Assembly: GCA_036261615.1 (NCBI GenBank) | Contig: DATAKK010000088.1 | Location: forward strand, 1 to 64,000 | Length of the DNA: 64,000 nucleotides | Direction: 5' to 3' | DNA from: JAJYQH01 sp036261615 | GTDB taxonomy: Bacteria; Actinomycetota; Actinomycetes; Propionibacteriales; Propionibacteriaceae | In this document: positions 33,220 to 41,058 of the stretch, piece after piece | Position numbering within the stretch: the stretch's first letter is position 1 | How the letters are laid out: each line of letters begins with the position of its first letter | Program-made: the position numbers and the translations under genes | Notes under the pieces: model-generated | Seen by the model: only the letters and a program-made list of their open reading frames with translations | What the model was told of the DNA's origin: nothing | Database searches by the model: none

Positions 33220-33761
33220 GGCGTTTCCTCCCGGGGTTCGTCCCCAGCGTGACACACCCCCGCCGAAACGCCCGCATCGGGTCGGGCGTCCGCCGCCGTC
33301 CCGGCCTGCCCCTCGGGGTGGGGGGCCAGGGTGAGCTCCATGACGAGGGCGTCGACGCCGGGCCCGTAGTAGGAGGCCCGGCGGGCGATCACGGCGAACC
33401 CGGCGCGACGGTAGAGCGCGAGCGCGGCGGCGTTGTCGGGCCGCACCTCGAGCAGCATCCGCCCGGCCCGACGGGAGGCCCTGGCCACCATCTCCTCGAG
33501 CAGGCCGCCGGCGAGCCCCTGCCCGCGGTGAGCCGGGTCGACGAGGATGCGGTGCAGGTCGGCGTCCCCGGCCACCACCTGCACGGTGGCGGCGGCCACC
33601 AGCCGTCCGTCGACCCGGCGCACCCCGATGATCCGGTCGCCGGCACGCAGCTCGCCGTCCCAGGCGGCCGCGCTCCAGCGTTCCGGGGCGGGGAAGCACG
33701 CCTCGTCGAGGCGGGCGAGTTCGTCGGCTCCGGCGTCCGGGACGCCGGGCGCCCCGGTCAC
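33216..33761 (-). CDS. rimI: ribosomal protein S18-alanine N-acetyltransferase (RimI-type)
   Basis: GNAT protein (181 aa). Acetyl-CoA motif VDPAHRGQGLAGGLLEEMV, then EVRPDNAAALALYRRAGFAVIARRASYY, which is the typical RimI ending. A ~35-residue Pro/Gly/Ala tail follows. Position after tsaB supports RimI. GTG 33761 overlaps the tsaB stop (GTGA) and family sequence (ARLDEACFP) follows soon after. The true target has not been shown. Confidence 0.87.
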   Translation of the reverse strand: MTGAPGVPDAGADELARLDEACFPAPERWSAAAWDGELRAGDRIIGVRRVDGRLVAAATVQVVAGDADLHRILVDPAHRGQGLAGGLLEEMVARASRRAGRMLLEVRPDNAAALALYRRAGFAVIARRASYYGPGVDALVMELTLAPHPEGQAGTAADARPDAGVSAGVCHAGDEPREETP

Positions 33762-34444
33762 CGCCGGCTCAGCCGGGGCGTGACGAGCGTCGACTTGCGC
33801 GTGGAGGGCACGGTGGCGTCCGGCTTGCGGAGGTACAACGGCTCGATGCCGGCGTCCGGGAGCACGTCGATGGACGCCGCCAGCACCCCGGCGTCGAGGG
33901 CGCGCGGCCCGGGCGCGACCCGCGGGCCGAGGACGTCGGCGTAGAGGTCGGCCCCCGGGCCGACGACCGGCAGGTCGGGCAGCGTGTCGGGTCGGCCCAC
34001 CTGCGGCTCGCCGATCCGCTCGCCGGCGGGCGAGTAGCGGGCCCAGTAGAGCTCGCGGCGGCGGGCGTCGGACGCCACGACGAACTCCCCGGCGGGTGCC
34101 TCCGACCCCAGCACGGCCTGACGGGCGACGACGTCGAGGCTGCAGACACCCTTGGGCACGGCGATCGTGCCGGGGAAGCCGCCGCCGAGCGCGGCGATGG
34201 TGCGGGCGGTGACGATGCCCACCCGCAGCCCGGTGAACGGGCCGGGTCCGAGGCCGACGACGACCCGCCCGACGTCGGTGAGGGCGATGCCCTCGTCGGC
34301 GCAGGCCCGATCGATGAGGGCCTGGAGGTGTTCGGCGTGGGCGCGGCGGTCGTCGACGCGCCGCGAGGCCACCGGCTCGCCGTCGCGCGCGAGGCCGATG
34401 CACACGTCGGTGGAGGTGTCGATCCCCAGCACCCACTCGCTCAT
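33758..34444 (-). CDS. tsaB: tRNA threonylcarbamoyladenosine synthesis protein TsaB
   Basis: ASKHA-fold partner of TsaD in making t6A37 in tRNA (228 aa). The N-terminal VLGIDTSTDVCIGLARD and the hallmark GRVVVGLGPGPFTGLRVGI are clear. Its C-terminal region GADLYADVLGPRVAPGP fits. ATG 34444 overlaps the tsaE-fusion stop (ATGA) and the rimI start overlaps its end, so three genes are coupled. tsaD, its partner, is not in the window. Confidence 0.94.
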   Translation of the reverse strand: MSEWVLGIDTSTDVCIGLARDGEPVASRRVDDRRAHAEHLQALIDRACADEGIALTDVGRVVVGLGPGPFTGLRVGIVTARTIAALGGGFPGTIAVPKGVCSLDVVARQAVLGSEAPAGEFVVASDARRRELYWARYSPAGERIGEPQVGRPDTLPDLPVVGPGADLYADVLGPRVAPGPRALDAGVLAASIDVLPDAGIEPLYLRKPDATVPSTRKSTLVTPRLSRR

Positions 34445-35502
34445 GCCGGTGTCCCTTCGTCGGTCGTGGTGTCGGTGGCGGCCGCCGCATCGCCGGGCTC
34501 GGGGGCGTCGACGGCCAGCGGCGTGAGGTCGACGTCGTCCCAGCGGGGGCCGGTGCCGACGACGTAGACGATCCGGGTCTCGTCGTCCGGGTCGCCGCTG
34601 CGCCGGATGTCGACGTCGAGCCACGACGGGGCCAGCCCCTCGGCCAGGCCCGCCCCCCACTCGACGAGGGTGATCGAGTCGGCCAGGGTGGCGTCGAGGT
34701 CGATGTCCTCGAGCTCGGCGGGCGAGGAGAGCCGGTAGGCGTCGACGTGCACGAGGCCCGGCCCGTCGCCGAGCGGGCGGTGGACGCGGGACAGCACGAA
34801 GGTCGGCGAGATGATCGGCGAGGCGACGTGCAGCTCGGCTCCCAGTCCCTGGGTGAGCGTCGTCTTGCCCGCGCCGAGGTCGCCGCTGGCGATGACGACG
34901 TCGCCACCCCGGAGCACCCGGGCCAGCCGGCGTCCGAGCCGTCGCATCGCGTCGGCGTCTGGCACCTCGACGCGCACGGGAAGCCCGCGCTGCATGACGA
35001 AGCCGGTGGGAACCTCGCGCACGGCGTGGAACCCGTGGCGCTCCCACCAGTTGCGGGTGGCCGGGAACTCGCGGCGCGAGAGCAGCTCGAGCCGGGTGGC
35101 GCCGAGGTCGGTCGCCAGCTCGACGGCGCCGCGGACCATCGCCTCGGCGATCCCTGCGAGGCGATGCCCGGGAAGCACGCTCACCCGGTGCAGCCCGGCC
35201 AGGTCGCCGTCGAGGGTCATCAGCAGGCAGCCGACGACCTGTCGGTGGCCGTGGTCGTCGACGAGTTCGGCGATGACCCCCGGCGCGGTCGCCAGCGACT
35301 CAGCGATCTGCTCGGCGGTGTCGGACAGGTACGCCGGCGGCGGGTCGACCTTGGGGCGGGCCCCGAAGGCCTCCCGGATCACCGCAAGCATCGCGGCGGC
35401 GTCGGAGGGCTCCGCCACCCGCAGGCTCAGGTTGCCCTCCTCCACCTCCCCGGCCTGGCCGGGGGTTCCCCCGGACTGGGTCGACACGCGTTCGCTGGTC
35501 AC
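34441..35502 (-). CDS. tsaE: GNAT-TsaE fusion protein
   Basis: 353 aa with two parts. Residues about 25-175 are a GNAT domain: LRVAEPSDAAAMLAVIREAFG, LHRVSVLPGHRLAGIAEAMVRGAVELA (acetyl-CoA loop) and RNWWERHGFHAVRE. Residues about 180-330 are TsaE (t6A synthesis ATPase) with Walker A ASGDLGAGKTTLTQGL, SPTFVLSRVHRP and HVDAYRLSSPAELEDIDLD; ITLVEWG is the conserved end motif. A ~25-residue Asp/Thr/Ala tail follows. GGGAG lies 7 bases before GTG 35502. TsaE usually stands alone (~150 aa). Confidence 0.9.
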   Translation of the reverse strand: MTSERVSTQSGGTPGQAGEVEEGNLSLRVAEPSDAAAMLAVIREAFGARPKVDPPPAYLSDTAEQIAESLATAPGVIAELVDDHGHRQVVGCLLMTLDGDLAGLHRVSVLPGHRLAGIAEAMVRGAVELATDLGATRLELLSRREFPATRNWWERHGFHAVREVPTGFVMQRGLPVRVEVPDADAMRRLGRRLARVLRGGDVVIASGDLGAGKTTLTQGLGAELHVASPIISPTFVLSRVHRPLGDGPGLVHVDAYRLSSPAELEDIDLDATLADSITLVEWGAGLAEGLAPSWLDVDIRRSGDPDDETRIVYVVGTGPRWDDVDLTPLAVDAPEPGDAAAATDTTTDEGTPA

Positions 35503-35526
35503 AGCTCGGCTCCCGAAGTTGACTCG

Positions 35527-37776
35527 TCAGTCGTTGCGTTCCGCTCGACGATACCCACCGCGACGAGGGGCGTCGTCCCGCCCGCCCCGGTAGGGCCGGC
35601 GGCCCTGCCCATTCTGGCCCGAGCCGCCGCCGCCCCAGCCGCCCGAGTCCGGACGCGGACGCCCGCCCTTCGGCCCCCGCTTGCGGGCGGGCTGCCGGGG
35701 CGCGACGAGCGCGGCCAGGGCCGCCTCGGTGATCGGCTCGCCCGACACGGGACGGGCGCCGGTCTGCTCGGCGAGCTGGCCGTCGCCCGGGCGCGCCGGA
35801 ACCGGCCGCACGGTGACTCCCGCGTGGTCGGTGAGCCGGGTGGCCGAACGCCGCTGGTGCGGCAGCACGAGGGTGACGACGACGCCGCGCTCCCCCGCCC
35901 GGGCGGTGCGCCCGGCCCGGTGCAGGTAGTCCTTGGAGTTCATCGGCGGGTCGACCTGCAGGACGAGCGACACGTCGTCGACGTGGATACCCCGGGCGGC
36001 GACGTCGGTGGCCACCAGCACCGGGACCGTCCCGTCCCGGAAGGCCTGGAGCATCCGCGCCCGGGCGCCCTGGGTGAGGCCGCCGTGCAGGGCACCGGCC
36101 ATGACCCCCGACTCGCGGAGCTGCTCGGCGACCCGGTTCGCCCCCATCTGGGTGCGGACGAAGACGACCGTGCGGCCCTCGCGGTTGGCGATCTCGGCCG
36201 TCACCGGCACCTTCTCGTCGGGCTTCACGAGCGCGAGCACGTGCTCCATCGTCGACACCGAGGCGCGGTCGGTGTCGACCTCGTGGGTGATCGGGTCGTG
36301 GAGGTAGCGGCGGACCAGCCGGTCGACGGCGTGGTCGAGGGTCGCCGAGAACAGCAGCCGCTGGCCCCCGTCGGGGACGGCGTCGAGGATCGAGCTGACC
36401 GCCGGCATGAACCCGAGGTCGGCCATGTGATCGGCCTCGTCGAGCACCACGACCATGACCTGCGAGAGGTCGGCCGCCCCCTGGTCCATGAGGTCGATGA
36501 GCCGACCCGGCGTCGCGACGATGACGTCGACCCCCCGGTCGAGCGCCTTGAGCTGCGGGCCGTACGACATGCCGCCCGCGATGAGGGCCAGGTCGAGCTG
36601 GAGCGTGCGCGCCAGCGGCGCGAGCACGTCGGCCACCTGGAGCGCGAGTTCCCGGGTGGGCACGAGCACGACCGCTCGGGGCGCCCCGCCGGTGGGATCG
36701 GCGTCCGCGAGCCGGGCCAGCAGCGGCAGGCCGAACCCGAGGGTCTTGCCCGAGCCGGTCTGAGCCCGCCCGAGGACGTCGCGCCCGGCGAGGGCGTCGG
36801 GGATGGTCGCGACCTGGACGGGGAACGGCTCGCGGATGCCCTGGGCGGCCAGGGCGGCGACGAGTTGCGCCGGGACACCGAGGGCGGCGAACGGACCCTG
36901 CGCGTCGGCGCTGGTGGGGTCGAACGAGCCGGGCTGGACGTTGGACAGCTCGTTGGCATGCCAGTCCATCTGGTCGGCGTCGCGCTCGTCGCGCTCGTCG
37001 GCCATCACGTCGCGTCCCGGACGCCGCGCGCCGCGGCGGTCGTCGTCGCGACGGCGGGGGCGGGTCTCGCCACCCCAGTGCGGCGTGGCGGGGCGGGGGC
37101 GCCAGCTCCGGCGCGGCTGGTCGCCGGCGCCGGGACCGGAGTGCTCGCGACGGTCGTCGTCGCGGCGGCGCCACTCGCGGTCGTCGTCACGGCCCTGCCG
37201 ACGGTCGTCGTCGCGGCCCGGTCGGCGGTCGTCGCTGCGGGTGCGCCACGGCTGCTCGTCGCCCCGGTTGCGCCAGGGCCGGTCGCCCGAGCGCTCGGCG
37301 GGGCGCTCGCTCGAGCGGTACCCGCCGTCACGGCGTCCGCCCTGCGCAGGACGCTCCTCCCAGCGGGACTGCCGGCGCGGGCCGGCGTCCCGGTCGGGGG
37401 CCCCCCACGTCTCGGTGCGCGGCTCCGGCCGCTGCCCGTAGCGGCGGTCACCGCGGTCGTCGAAGCGCCGCGCGGGACGCTCCTCGTAGCGGCGCTCGCC
37501 GCGGTCGTCGTAGCGGCGGTCACCGCGGTCGTCGAAGCGGCGCTCACCGCGGTCGTCGTAGCGGCGCTCGGGACGCTCGTCGTAGCGGCGCTCGCCGCGC
37601 TGCTCGCCGCGACGGTCGTCGGGGTACCGGCCGGGGCCGGACGGGGGCTGCCGGCGCGCGTCGCCGGGACGCTCGGCGCGCGGCTGGCGCTGCGCCTTCT
37701 TCTCGGGCGACCAGCGGGGCTTCTTCTTGCGACCGTCGCCTGTGGGGGACGGACCGGATCGGGGGATGCGGGGCAT
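35527..37776 (-). CDS. DEAD-box RNA helicase with long repeat-rich N-terminus
   Basis: 749 aa. Residues 1-270 are low-complexity, rich in Arg, Asp, Gly and Tyr, including seven 8-residue repeats (63-118). The helicase core begins near 285: Q-motif region FAALGVPAQL...FPVQVATIP, Walker A AQTGSGKT (338-345), PTRELA, ATPGRLIDLM, DEAD (446-449), FSATLD, then HRAGRTARAG in the second RecA domain. The tail is again Gly/Arg-rich. Likely roles are RNA remodelling or ribosome assembly, and the tail may bind RNA or drive condensates (inference). No good Shine-Dalgarno is next to ATG 37776. Confidence 0.92.
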   Translation of the reverse strand: MPRIPRSGPSPTGDGRKKKPRWSPEKKAQRQPRAERPGDARRQPPSGPGRYPDDRRGEQRGERRYDERPERRYDDRGERRFDDRGDRRYDDRGERRYEERPARRFDDRGDRRYGQRPEPRTETWGAPDRDAGPRRQSRWEERPAQGGRRDGGYRSSERPAERSGDRPWRNRGDEQPWRTRSDDRRPGRDDDRRQGRDDDREWRRRDDDRREHSGPGAGDQPRRSWRPRPATPHWGGETRPRRRDDDRRGARRPGRDVMADERDERDADQMDWHANELSNVQPGSFDPTSADAQGPFAALGVPAQLVAALAAQGIREPFPVQVATIPDALAGRDVLGRAQTGSGKTLGFGLPLLARLADADPTGGAPRAVVLVPTRELALQVADVLAPLARTLQLDLALIAGGMSYGPQLKALDRGVDVIVATPGRLIDLMDQGAADLSQVMVVVLDEADHMADLGFMPAVSSILDAVPDGGQRLLFSATLDHAVDRLVRRYLHDPITHEVDTDRASVSTMEHVLALVKPDEKVPVTAEIANREGRTVVFVRTQMGANRVAEQLRESGVMAGALHGGLTQGARARMLQAFRDGTVPVLVATDVAARGIHVDDVSLVLQVDPPMNSKDYLHRAGRTARAGERGVVVTLVLPHQRRSATRLTDHAGVTVRPVPARPGDGQLAEQTGARPVSGEPITEAALAALVAPRQPARKRGPKGGRPRPDSGGWGGGGSGQNGQGRRPYRGGRDDAPRRGGYRRAERND
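37423..37590 (-). repeat. seven 24-bp in-frame tandem repeats in the helicase gene
   Basis: Codons 63-118 encode RRYDERPE, RRYDDRGE, RRFDDRGD, RRYDDRGE, RRYEERPA, RRFDDRGD and RRYGQRPE. The unit is 24 bp (RR-Y/F-D/E-D/E-R-G/P-E/D/A). Such in-frame repeats can change copy number by slippage without breaking the frame. Confidence 0.9.
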
Positions 37777-38082
37777 CGGGGGTACTCAGCTTTCCTGTGG
37801 CGCGGACGGCACACCACAGGCGGGACGCTCGGCGTCTCCGCGGGCAGGTTGACACCGCGAGTGAACAGACGTGGTGGCCGTCACCGGGTCGTGGCCGGGA
37901 CGCCGTCGGCGAGCCGGAGCACCCTCGCGACGGCATGCGGCGGGGTGGCTCGACCTGAGCCGACGGACCAGCTTATCAGTGACCGGCGATGGTGAGCCCG
38001 TCGAGCGGATCGTCATCCAGGCGTCACCCGGCCGACACCGCCAGGTCACGGCCCGGAAATCCGCCCCGGCTAGACTCGGAAT
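37777..38082. other. divergent region between helicase and glycosyltransferase genes
   Basis: 306 bases with no gene. Minus-strand TAAGCT (37975-37970) is a candidate -10 for the helicase, giving a 5' leader of about 185 bases that could fold (CTGTGG...CCACAG near 37824-37795). On the plus strand TAGACT (38071-38076) lies 6 bases before the glycosyltransferase GTG. One GGACGCC word lies at 37898-37904. Confidence 0.5.
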
Positions 38083-39228
38083 GTGCGAGTCGCCATCGTC
38101 GCGGAGTCCTTCCTCCCCCAGATCAACGGGGTGACGAACACGGTGCTGCGCATGCTCGAGCACCTGCGCGACACCGGCCACGAGGCCATGGTGCTGGCTC
38201 CGCAGGACGCCGGCCGCACCCCGCGCCAGTACGCCGGCTTCCCCGTCGTCCCCGTGGGCAGCATCCCGCTGCCCGTCTACCAGGACGTCCGGGTCACCAC
38301 GGTGTCGCGCGCGACGATCGAACGCGAGTTCGCCGACTTCCGTCCCGACGTCGTGCACCTGGCCGCCCCGTTCGCGGTGGGGTACAAGGCGGCGCTGGCC
38401 GCCGCCAGCCTGCACATCCCCAGCGTGGCCATCTACCAGACGGAGCTCGCGACCTACGCCGCGCGCTACGGGTTCCCCCAGGTGGAGGCCATCTTCTGGC
38501 GGCGCCTACGCCAGGCCCACGAGCTGGCCACGCTCAACTTCGCGCCGTCCACCTACGCGCGCGACCAACTCCTCGCCCAGGGCATCCCGCGAGTGGGCAT
38601 CTGGGCGCGGGGCGTCGACTCCACGCGCTTCCATCCCGACAAGCGCGACGACGAGCTGCAACGCTCCTGGGCGCCGGGCGGCGAGCGGATCATCGGCTAC
38701 ATGGGGCGACTGGCCAGCGAGAAGCGGGTCGAAGACCTCGTCGCCCTCGCCGGCATTCCGGGCACCCGGATGGTTGTCGTCGGCGACGGCCCCCAACGGC
38801 GCATGCTCGAGAAGATGCTCCCCGGCGCCGTCTTCACCGGACGGCGCACCGGGGACGACCTTCCCCGCCACCTCGCGAGCTTCGACCTGTTCGTGCACAC
38901 CGGAGACCTCGAGACCTTCTGCCAGGCGATCCAGGAGGCGCAGGCCAGCGGCCTGCCCGTGGTCGCCCCCCGCCGCGGCGGCCCGATCGACCTCGTCGAC
39001 CCCTCGCACACCGGCTGGCTCTACCCCCCGGGCGACCTCGACCAGCTGCGCCAGTTCACCCTCGACCTCGTCGGCGACGACGCGAAGCGTGCGGCGTTCG
39101 GGCGCGAAGCGCGGGCCCGGGTGGAGCACCGCACCTGGCCGGTGCTGTGCGAGGAGCTCGTCGAGCACTACCGCGAGGCGGTGCGCATCGGGGTGCACAT
39201 CCCCCGGCTCACCTCGGCGGCACGCTGA
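38083..39228 (+). CDS. GT4-family glycosyltransferase, MgtA/PimB-like mannosyltransferase
   Basis: GT-B fold enzyme, 381 aa. The N-terminal half has VAESFLPQINGVTNTVLRML and HLAAPFAVGYKAALAA; the donor half has GRLASEKRVEDLV, VVVGDGPQRRML and the EX7E-type region ETFCQAIQEAQASGLPVVAPRRGGPIDLV. This pattern (AESFLPQINGVTNTV) matches actinobacterial GDP-mannose-dependent alpha-mannosyltransferases that build lipomannan-type glycolipids; donor and acceptor are inferred. The GTG is 6 bases after TAGACT, likely leaderless. Its 3' end overlaps that of the convergent nnr gene by 20 bases. Confidence 0.88.
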   Translation: MRVAIVAESFLPQINGVTNTVLRMLEHLRDTGHEAMVLAPQDAGRTPRQYAGFPVVPVGSIPLPVYQDVRVTTVSRATIEREFADFRPDVVHLAAPFAVGYKAALAAASLHIPSVAIYQTELATYAARYGFPQVEAIFWRRLRQAHELATLNFAPSTYARDQLLAQGIPRVGIWARGVDSTRFHPDKRDDELQRSWAPGGERIIGYMGRLASEKRVEDLVALAGIPGTRMVVVGDGPQRRMLEKMLPGAVFTGRRTGDDLPRHLASFDLFVHTGDLETFCQAIQEAQASGLPVVAPRRGGPIDLVDPSHTGWLYPPGDLDQLRQFTLDLVGDDAKRAAFGREARARVEHRTWPVLCEELVEHYREAVRIGVHIPRLTSAAR

Positions 39229-40645
39229 CCGGCGGCACGGCGGCCTGCAGTCCGGCGATGGTCGCGGGCAGCCGCCGCGCCAGCTCGTCCGGGGGCCACG
39301 GGCCCGGATTCTCCCGGGCGGCCAGGGCCTGGACGGACGCCGCGAGCGTGCCGGCGTCCGACCCGCTCAACCCCGCCGCGAGCAGGGTGCCCGCGATGCC
39401 GGCAAGGGTGTCCCCCGACCCGGCCTGAGCCGTCCACGCGGGTCCGGGGACAGCGATCCGCACGTCGCCCTCGGGACCCACGACGTACTGGGTGGCGCCC
39501 TTGAGCAGCACCGTCGCCCCGTGCCGGCGGGCGGCCTGGCGGGCGTGACCGATCGGGTCGGCCTCGACGTCGCGGCGCTCGACCGACAGCAACCGGGCCA
39601 GTTCTCCCGCGTGCGGGGTGAGCAGGCTGCCCTCGGGCAGGGTCACGTCGTCGAGCGCGCCGAGCGCGTCGGCGTCCACGACCATGGGGACGCCGTCGGC
39701 GACCCGGTCCGACAACCGCTGCGCGTTCCCGTCGCCGCGGCCCCAGCCCGAGCCGCAAACCCAGGCCTGCACCCTCCCGGTGCCGTGGACGACGCTCGGC
39801 AGCAGCGGACGCAGCAGCTCGCCCACCCGCTCGGGCCCCGCGTAGCGCACCATGCCCGCGCCCGCGTGCACGGCACCCAGCGTTCCGAGGAGGGCCGCGC
39901 CGGTGTAGTCGTCGGACCCGGTGTCGATGCCGACCACCCCCCGCGAGTACTTGTCGCTGGCGGCGTCCGGCCACGGCCACAGCCGCGCGACGTCGGCCCG
40001 CTCGGCGACCCGGGCCACCGGCCCGGGCACGGACACGCCGATGTCGACGACCTCGACCTCGCCGCAGCGGGACGCGGCGGGCTCGGCGACGTGGCAGAGC
40101 TTCTCCGCGATGAAGGTGACGGTGCGGGTGGCGGCGAACGCGGCCCCGGTCACGGCCGCGGAGTCGGCGTCCAGCCCCGAGGGCAGGTCGACGGCGAGCA
40201 CGGGGACGCCGAGCGCCTCGGCCTCGGCGGCGAGCGTGGCCACGGGCTCACGCAGCCCGGGGCGTCCGCCGATGCCCAGCACCGCGTCGATGACGAGGTC
40301 GACGGCCGCAAGCCGGGCGACGGCGTCCGGGGTGTCGACGACCTGGCAGCCGGCCTCGCGGGCGGCCTCGATGCCGCCGGGGTGGATGGTCGACGCCGTC
40401 GACAGCACGAGCACCTCGGCGCCGTAGCGGGCCAGTTCGGCGCCGGCGAACAGGCCGTCGCCGCCGTTGTTGCCCGGTCCGGCGACCACGAGCACCCGCC
40501 ACGGCTCCCGGGCGTCGTCGAGCATCCTGCGGGCGGCGGCGGCGACCGCGGCCGCGGCGATCCCCATGAGGTCGGCGTCCGGGCTGGCGGCGAAGAACGC
40601 CTCCTCGGCCCGGCGCACGGCGTCCGCGCTCACGACCGGGCGCAT
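39209..40645 (-). CDS. nnr: bifunctional NAD(P)H-hydrate epimerase / ADP-dependent dehydratase
   Basis: Repairs damaged (hydrated) NADH and NADPH (478 aa). The N-terminal epimerase (YjeF_N) half has VLVVAGPGNNGGDGLFAGAELA and AVDLPSGLDADSAAV; the C-terminal carbohydrate-kinase-like dehydratase half has VDADALGAL, LLTPHAGELARLL and the catalytic AQAGSGDTLAGIAGTLLA. ATG 40645 shares one base with the acpS stop (TGATG), so it is coupled to acpS. Family position beside acpS and glmS is typical. Confidence 0.95.
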   Translation of the reverse strand: MRPVVSADAVRRAEEAFFAASPDADLMGIAAAAVAAAARRMLDDAREPWRVLVVAGPGNNGGDGLFAGAELARYGAEVLVLSTASTIHPGGIEAAREAGCQVVDTPDAVARLAAVDLVIDAVLGIGGRPGLREPVATLAAEAEALGVPVLAVDLPSGLDADSAAVTGAAFAATRTVTFIAEKLCHVAEPAASRCGEVEVVDIGVSVPGPVARVAERADVARLWPWPDAASDKYSRGVVGIDTGSDDYTGAALLGTLGAVHAGAGMVRYAGPERVGELLRPLLPSVVHGTGRVQAWVCGSGWGRGDGNAQRLSDRVADGVPMVVDADALGALDDVTLPEGSLLTPHAGELARLLSVERRDVEADPIGHARQAARRHGATVLLKGATQYVVGPEGDVRIAVPGPAWTAQAGSGDTLAGIAGTLLAAGLSGSDAGTLAASVQALAARENPGPWPPDELARRLPATIAGLQAAVPPVSVPPR

Positions 40646-41001
40646 CAGTTCGCCTCGGCGATGACGACGGCGGTGGCGACTCCGGCGTCGTGGGACAGCG
40701 ACAGGTGCAGCGCCGACACCCCCAGCGACGCGGCGAGGGCCGCCACCGTGCCCCGCACCGCGAACGACGGGCGTCCGGACGGGTCGCTCACCACCTCGGC
40801 GTCGTGCCAGTCGAGGCCTCCCGGCGCGCCGAGCGCCTTGGCGAGCGCCTCCTTGGCGGCGAAGCGGGCCGCCTGCGAGTGCGCGGCCAGCCCGGCCTCG
40901 CTCGGGGTCAGCACCCGGTCGACGACGCCGGGACGCCGCGCCGTCATGGCCTCCCACCGGTCGAGCCCGCACACGTCGATGCCGATTCCCACGATGCCCA
41001 T
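40645..41001 (-). CDS. acpS: holo-[acyl-carrier-protein] synthase
   Basis: 4'-phosphopantetheinyl transferase activating ACP (118 aa, normal length). GIGIDVCGLDRW carries the first catalytic Asp, and FAAKEALAKALG is the WxxKEAxxK-type Mg/CoA motif. LHLSLSHDAGVATAVVI is the C-terminal family sequence. ATG 41001 lies 7 bases after CAGACT and is possibly leaderless. Confidence 0.95.
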   Translation of the reverse strand: MGIVGIGIDVCGLDRWEAMTARRPGVVDRVLTPSEAGLAAHSQAARFAAKEALAKALGAPGGLDWHDAEVVSDPSGRPSFAVRGTVAALAASLGVSALHLSLSHDAGVATAVVIAEAN

Positions 41002-41037
41002 GGCGCCCAGTCTGTCAGGCCGGCCCGCCGCCCGCCC

Positions 41038-41051
41038 GGCGTCCGGACGCC
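41038..41051. repeat. palindrome GGCGTCCGGACGCC between glmS and acpS
   Basis: Perfect 14-bp palindrome identical to 26351-26364. It lies 8 bases past the glmS stop on the minus strand, where it may act as a short terminator hairpin. Confidence 0.7.
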
Positions 41052-41058
41052 GAGCGGC

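Noticed and set aside
34747..37995. 1082-codon forward ORF opposite the tsaE fusion and helicase
   Set aside because: Val/Ala-rich repeats are the reverse complement of the RRYDDRGE repeats; the helicase motifs on the minus strand are unambiguous.
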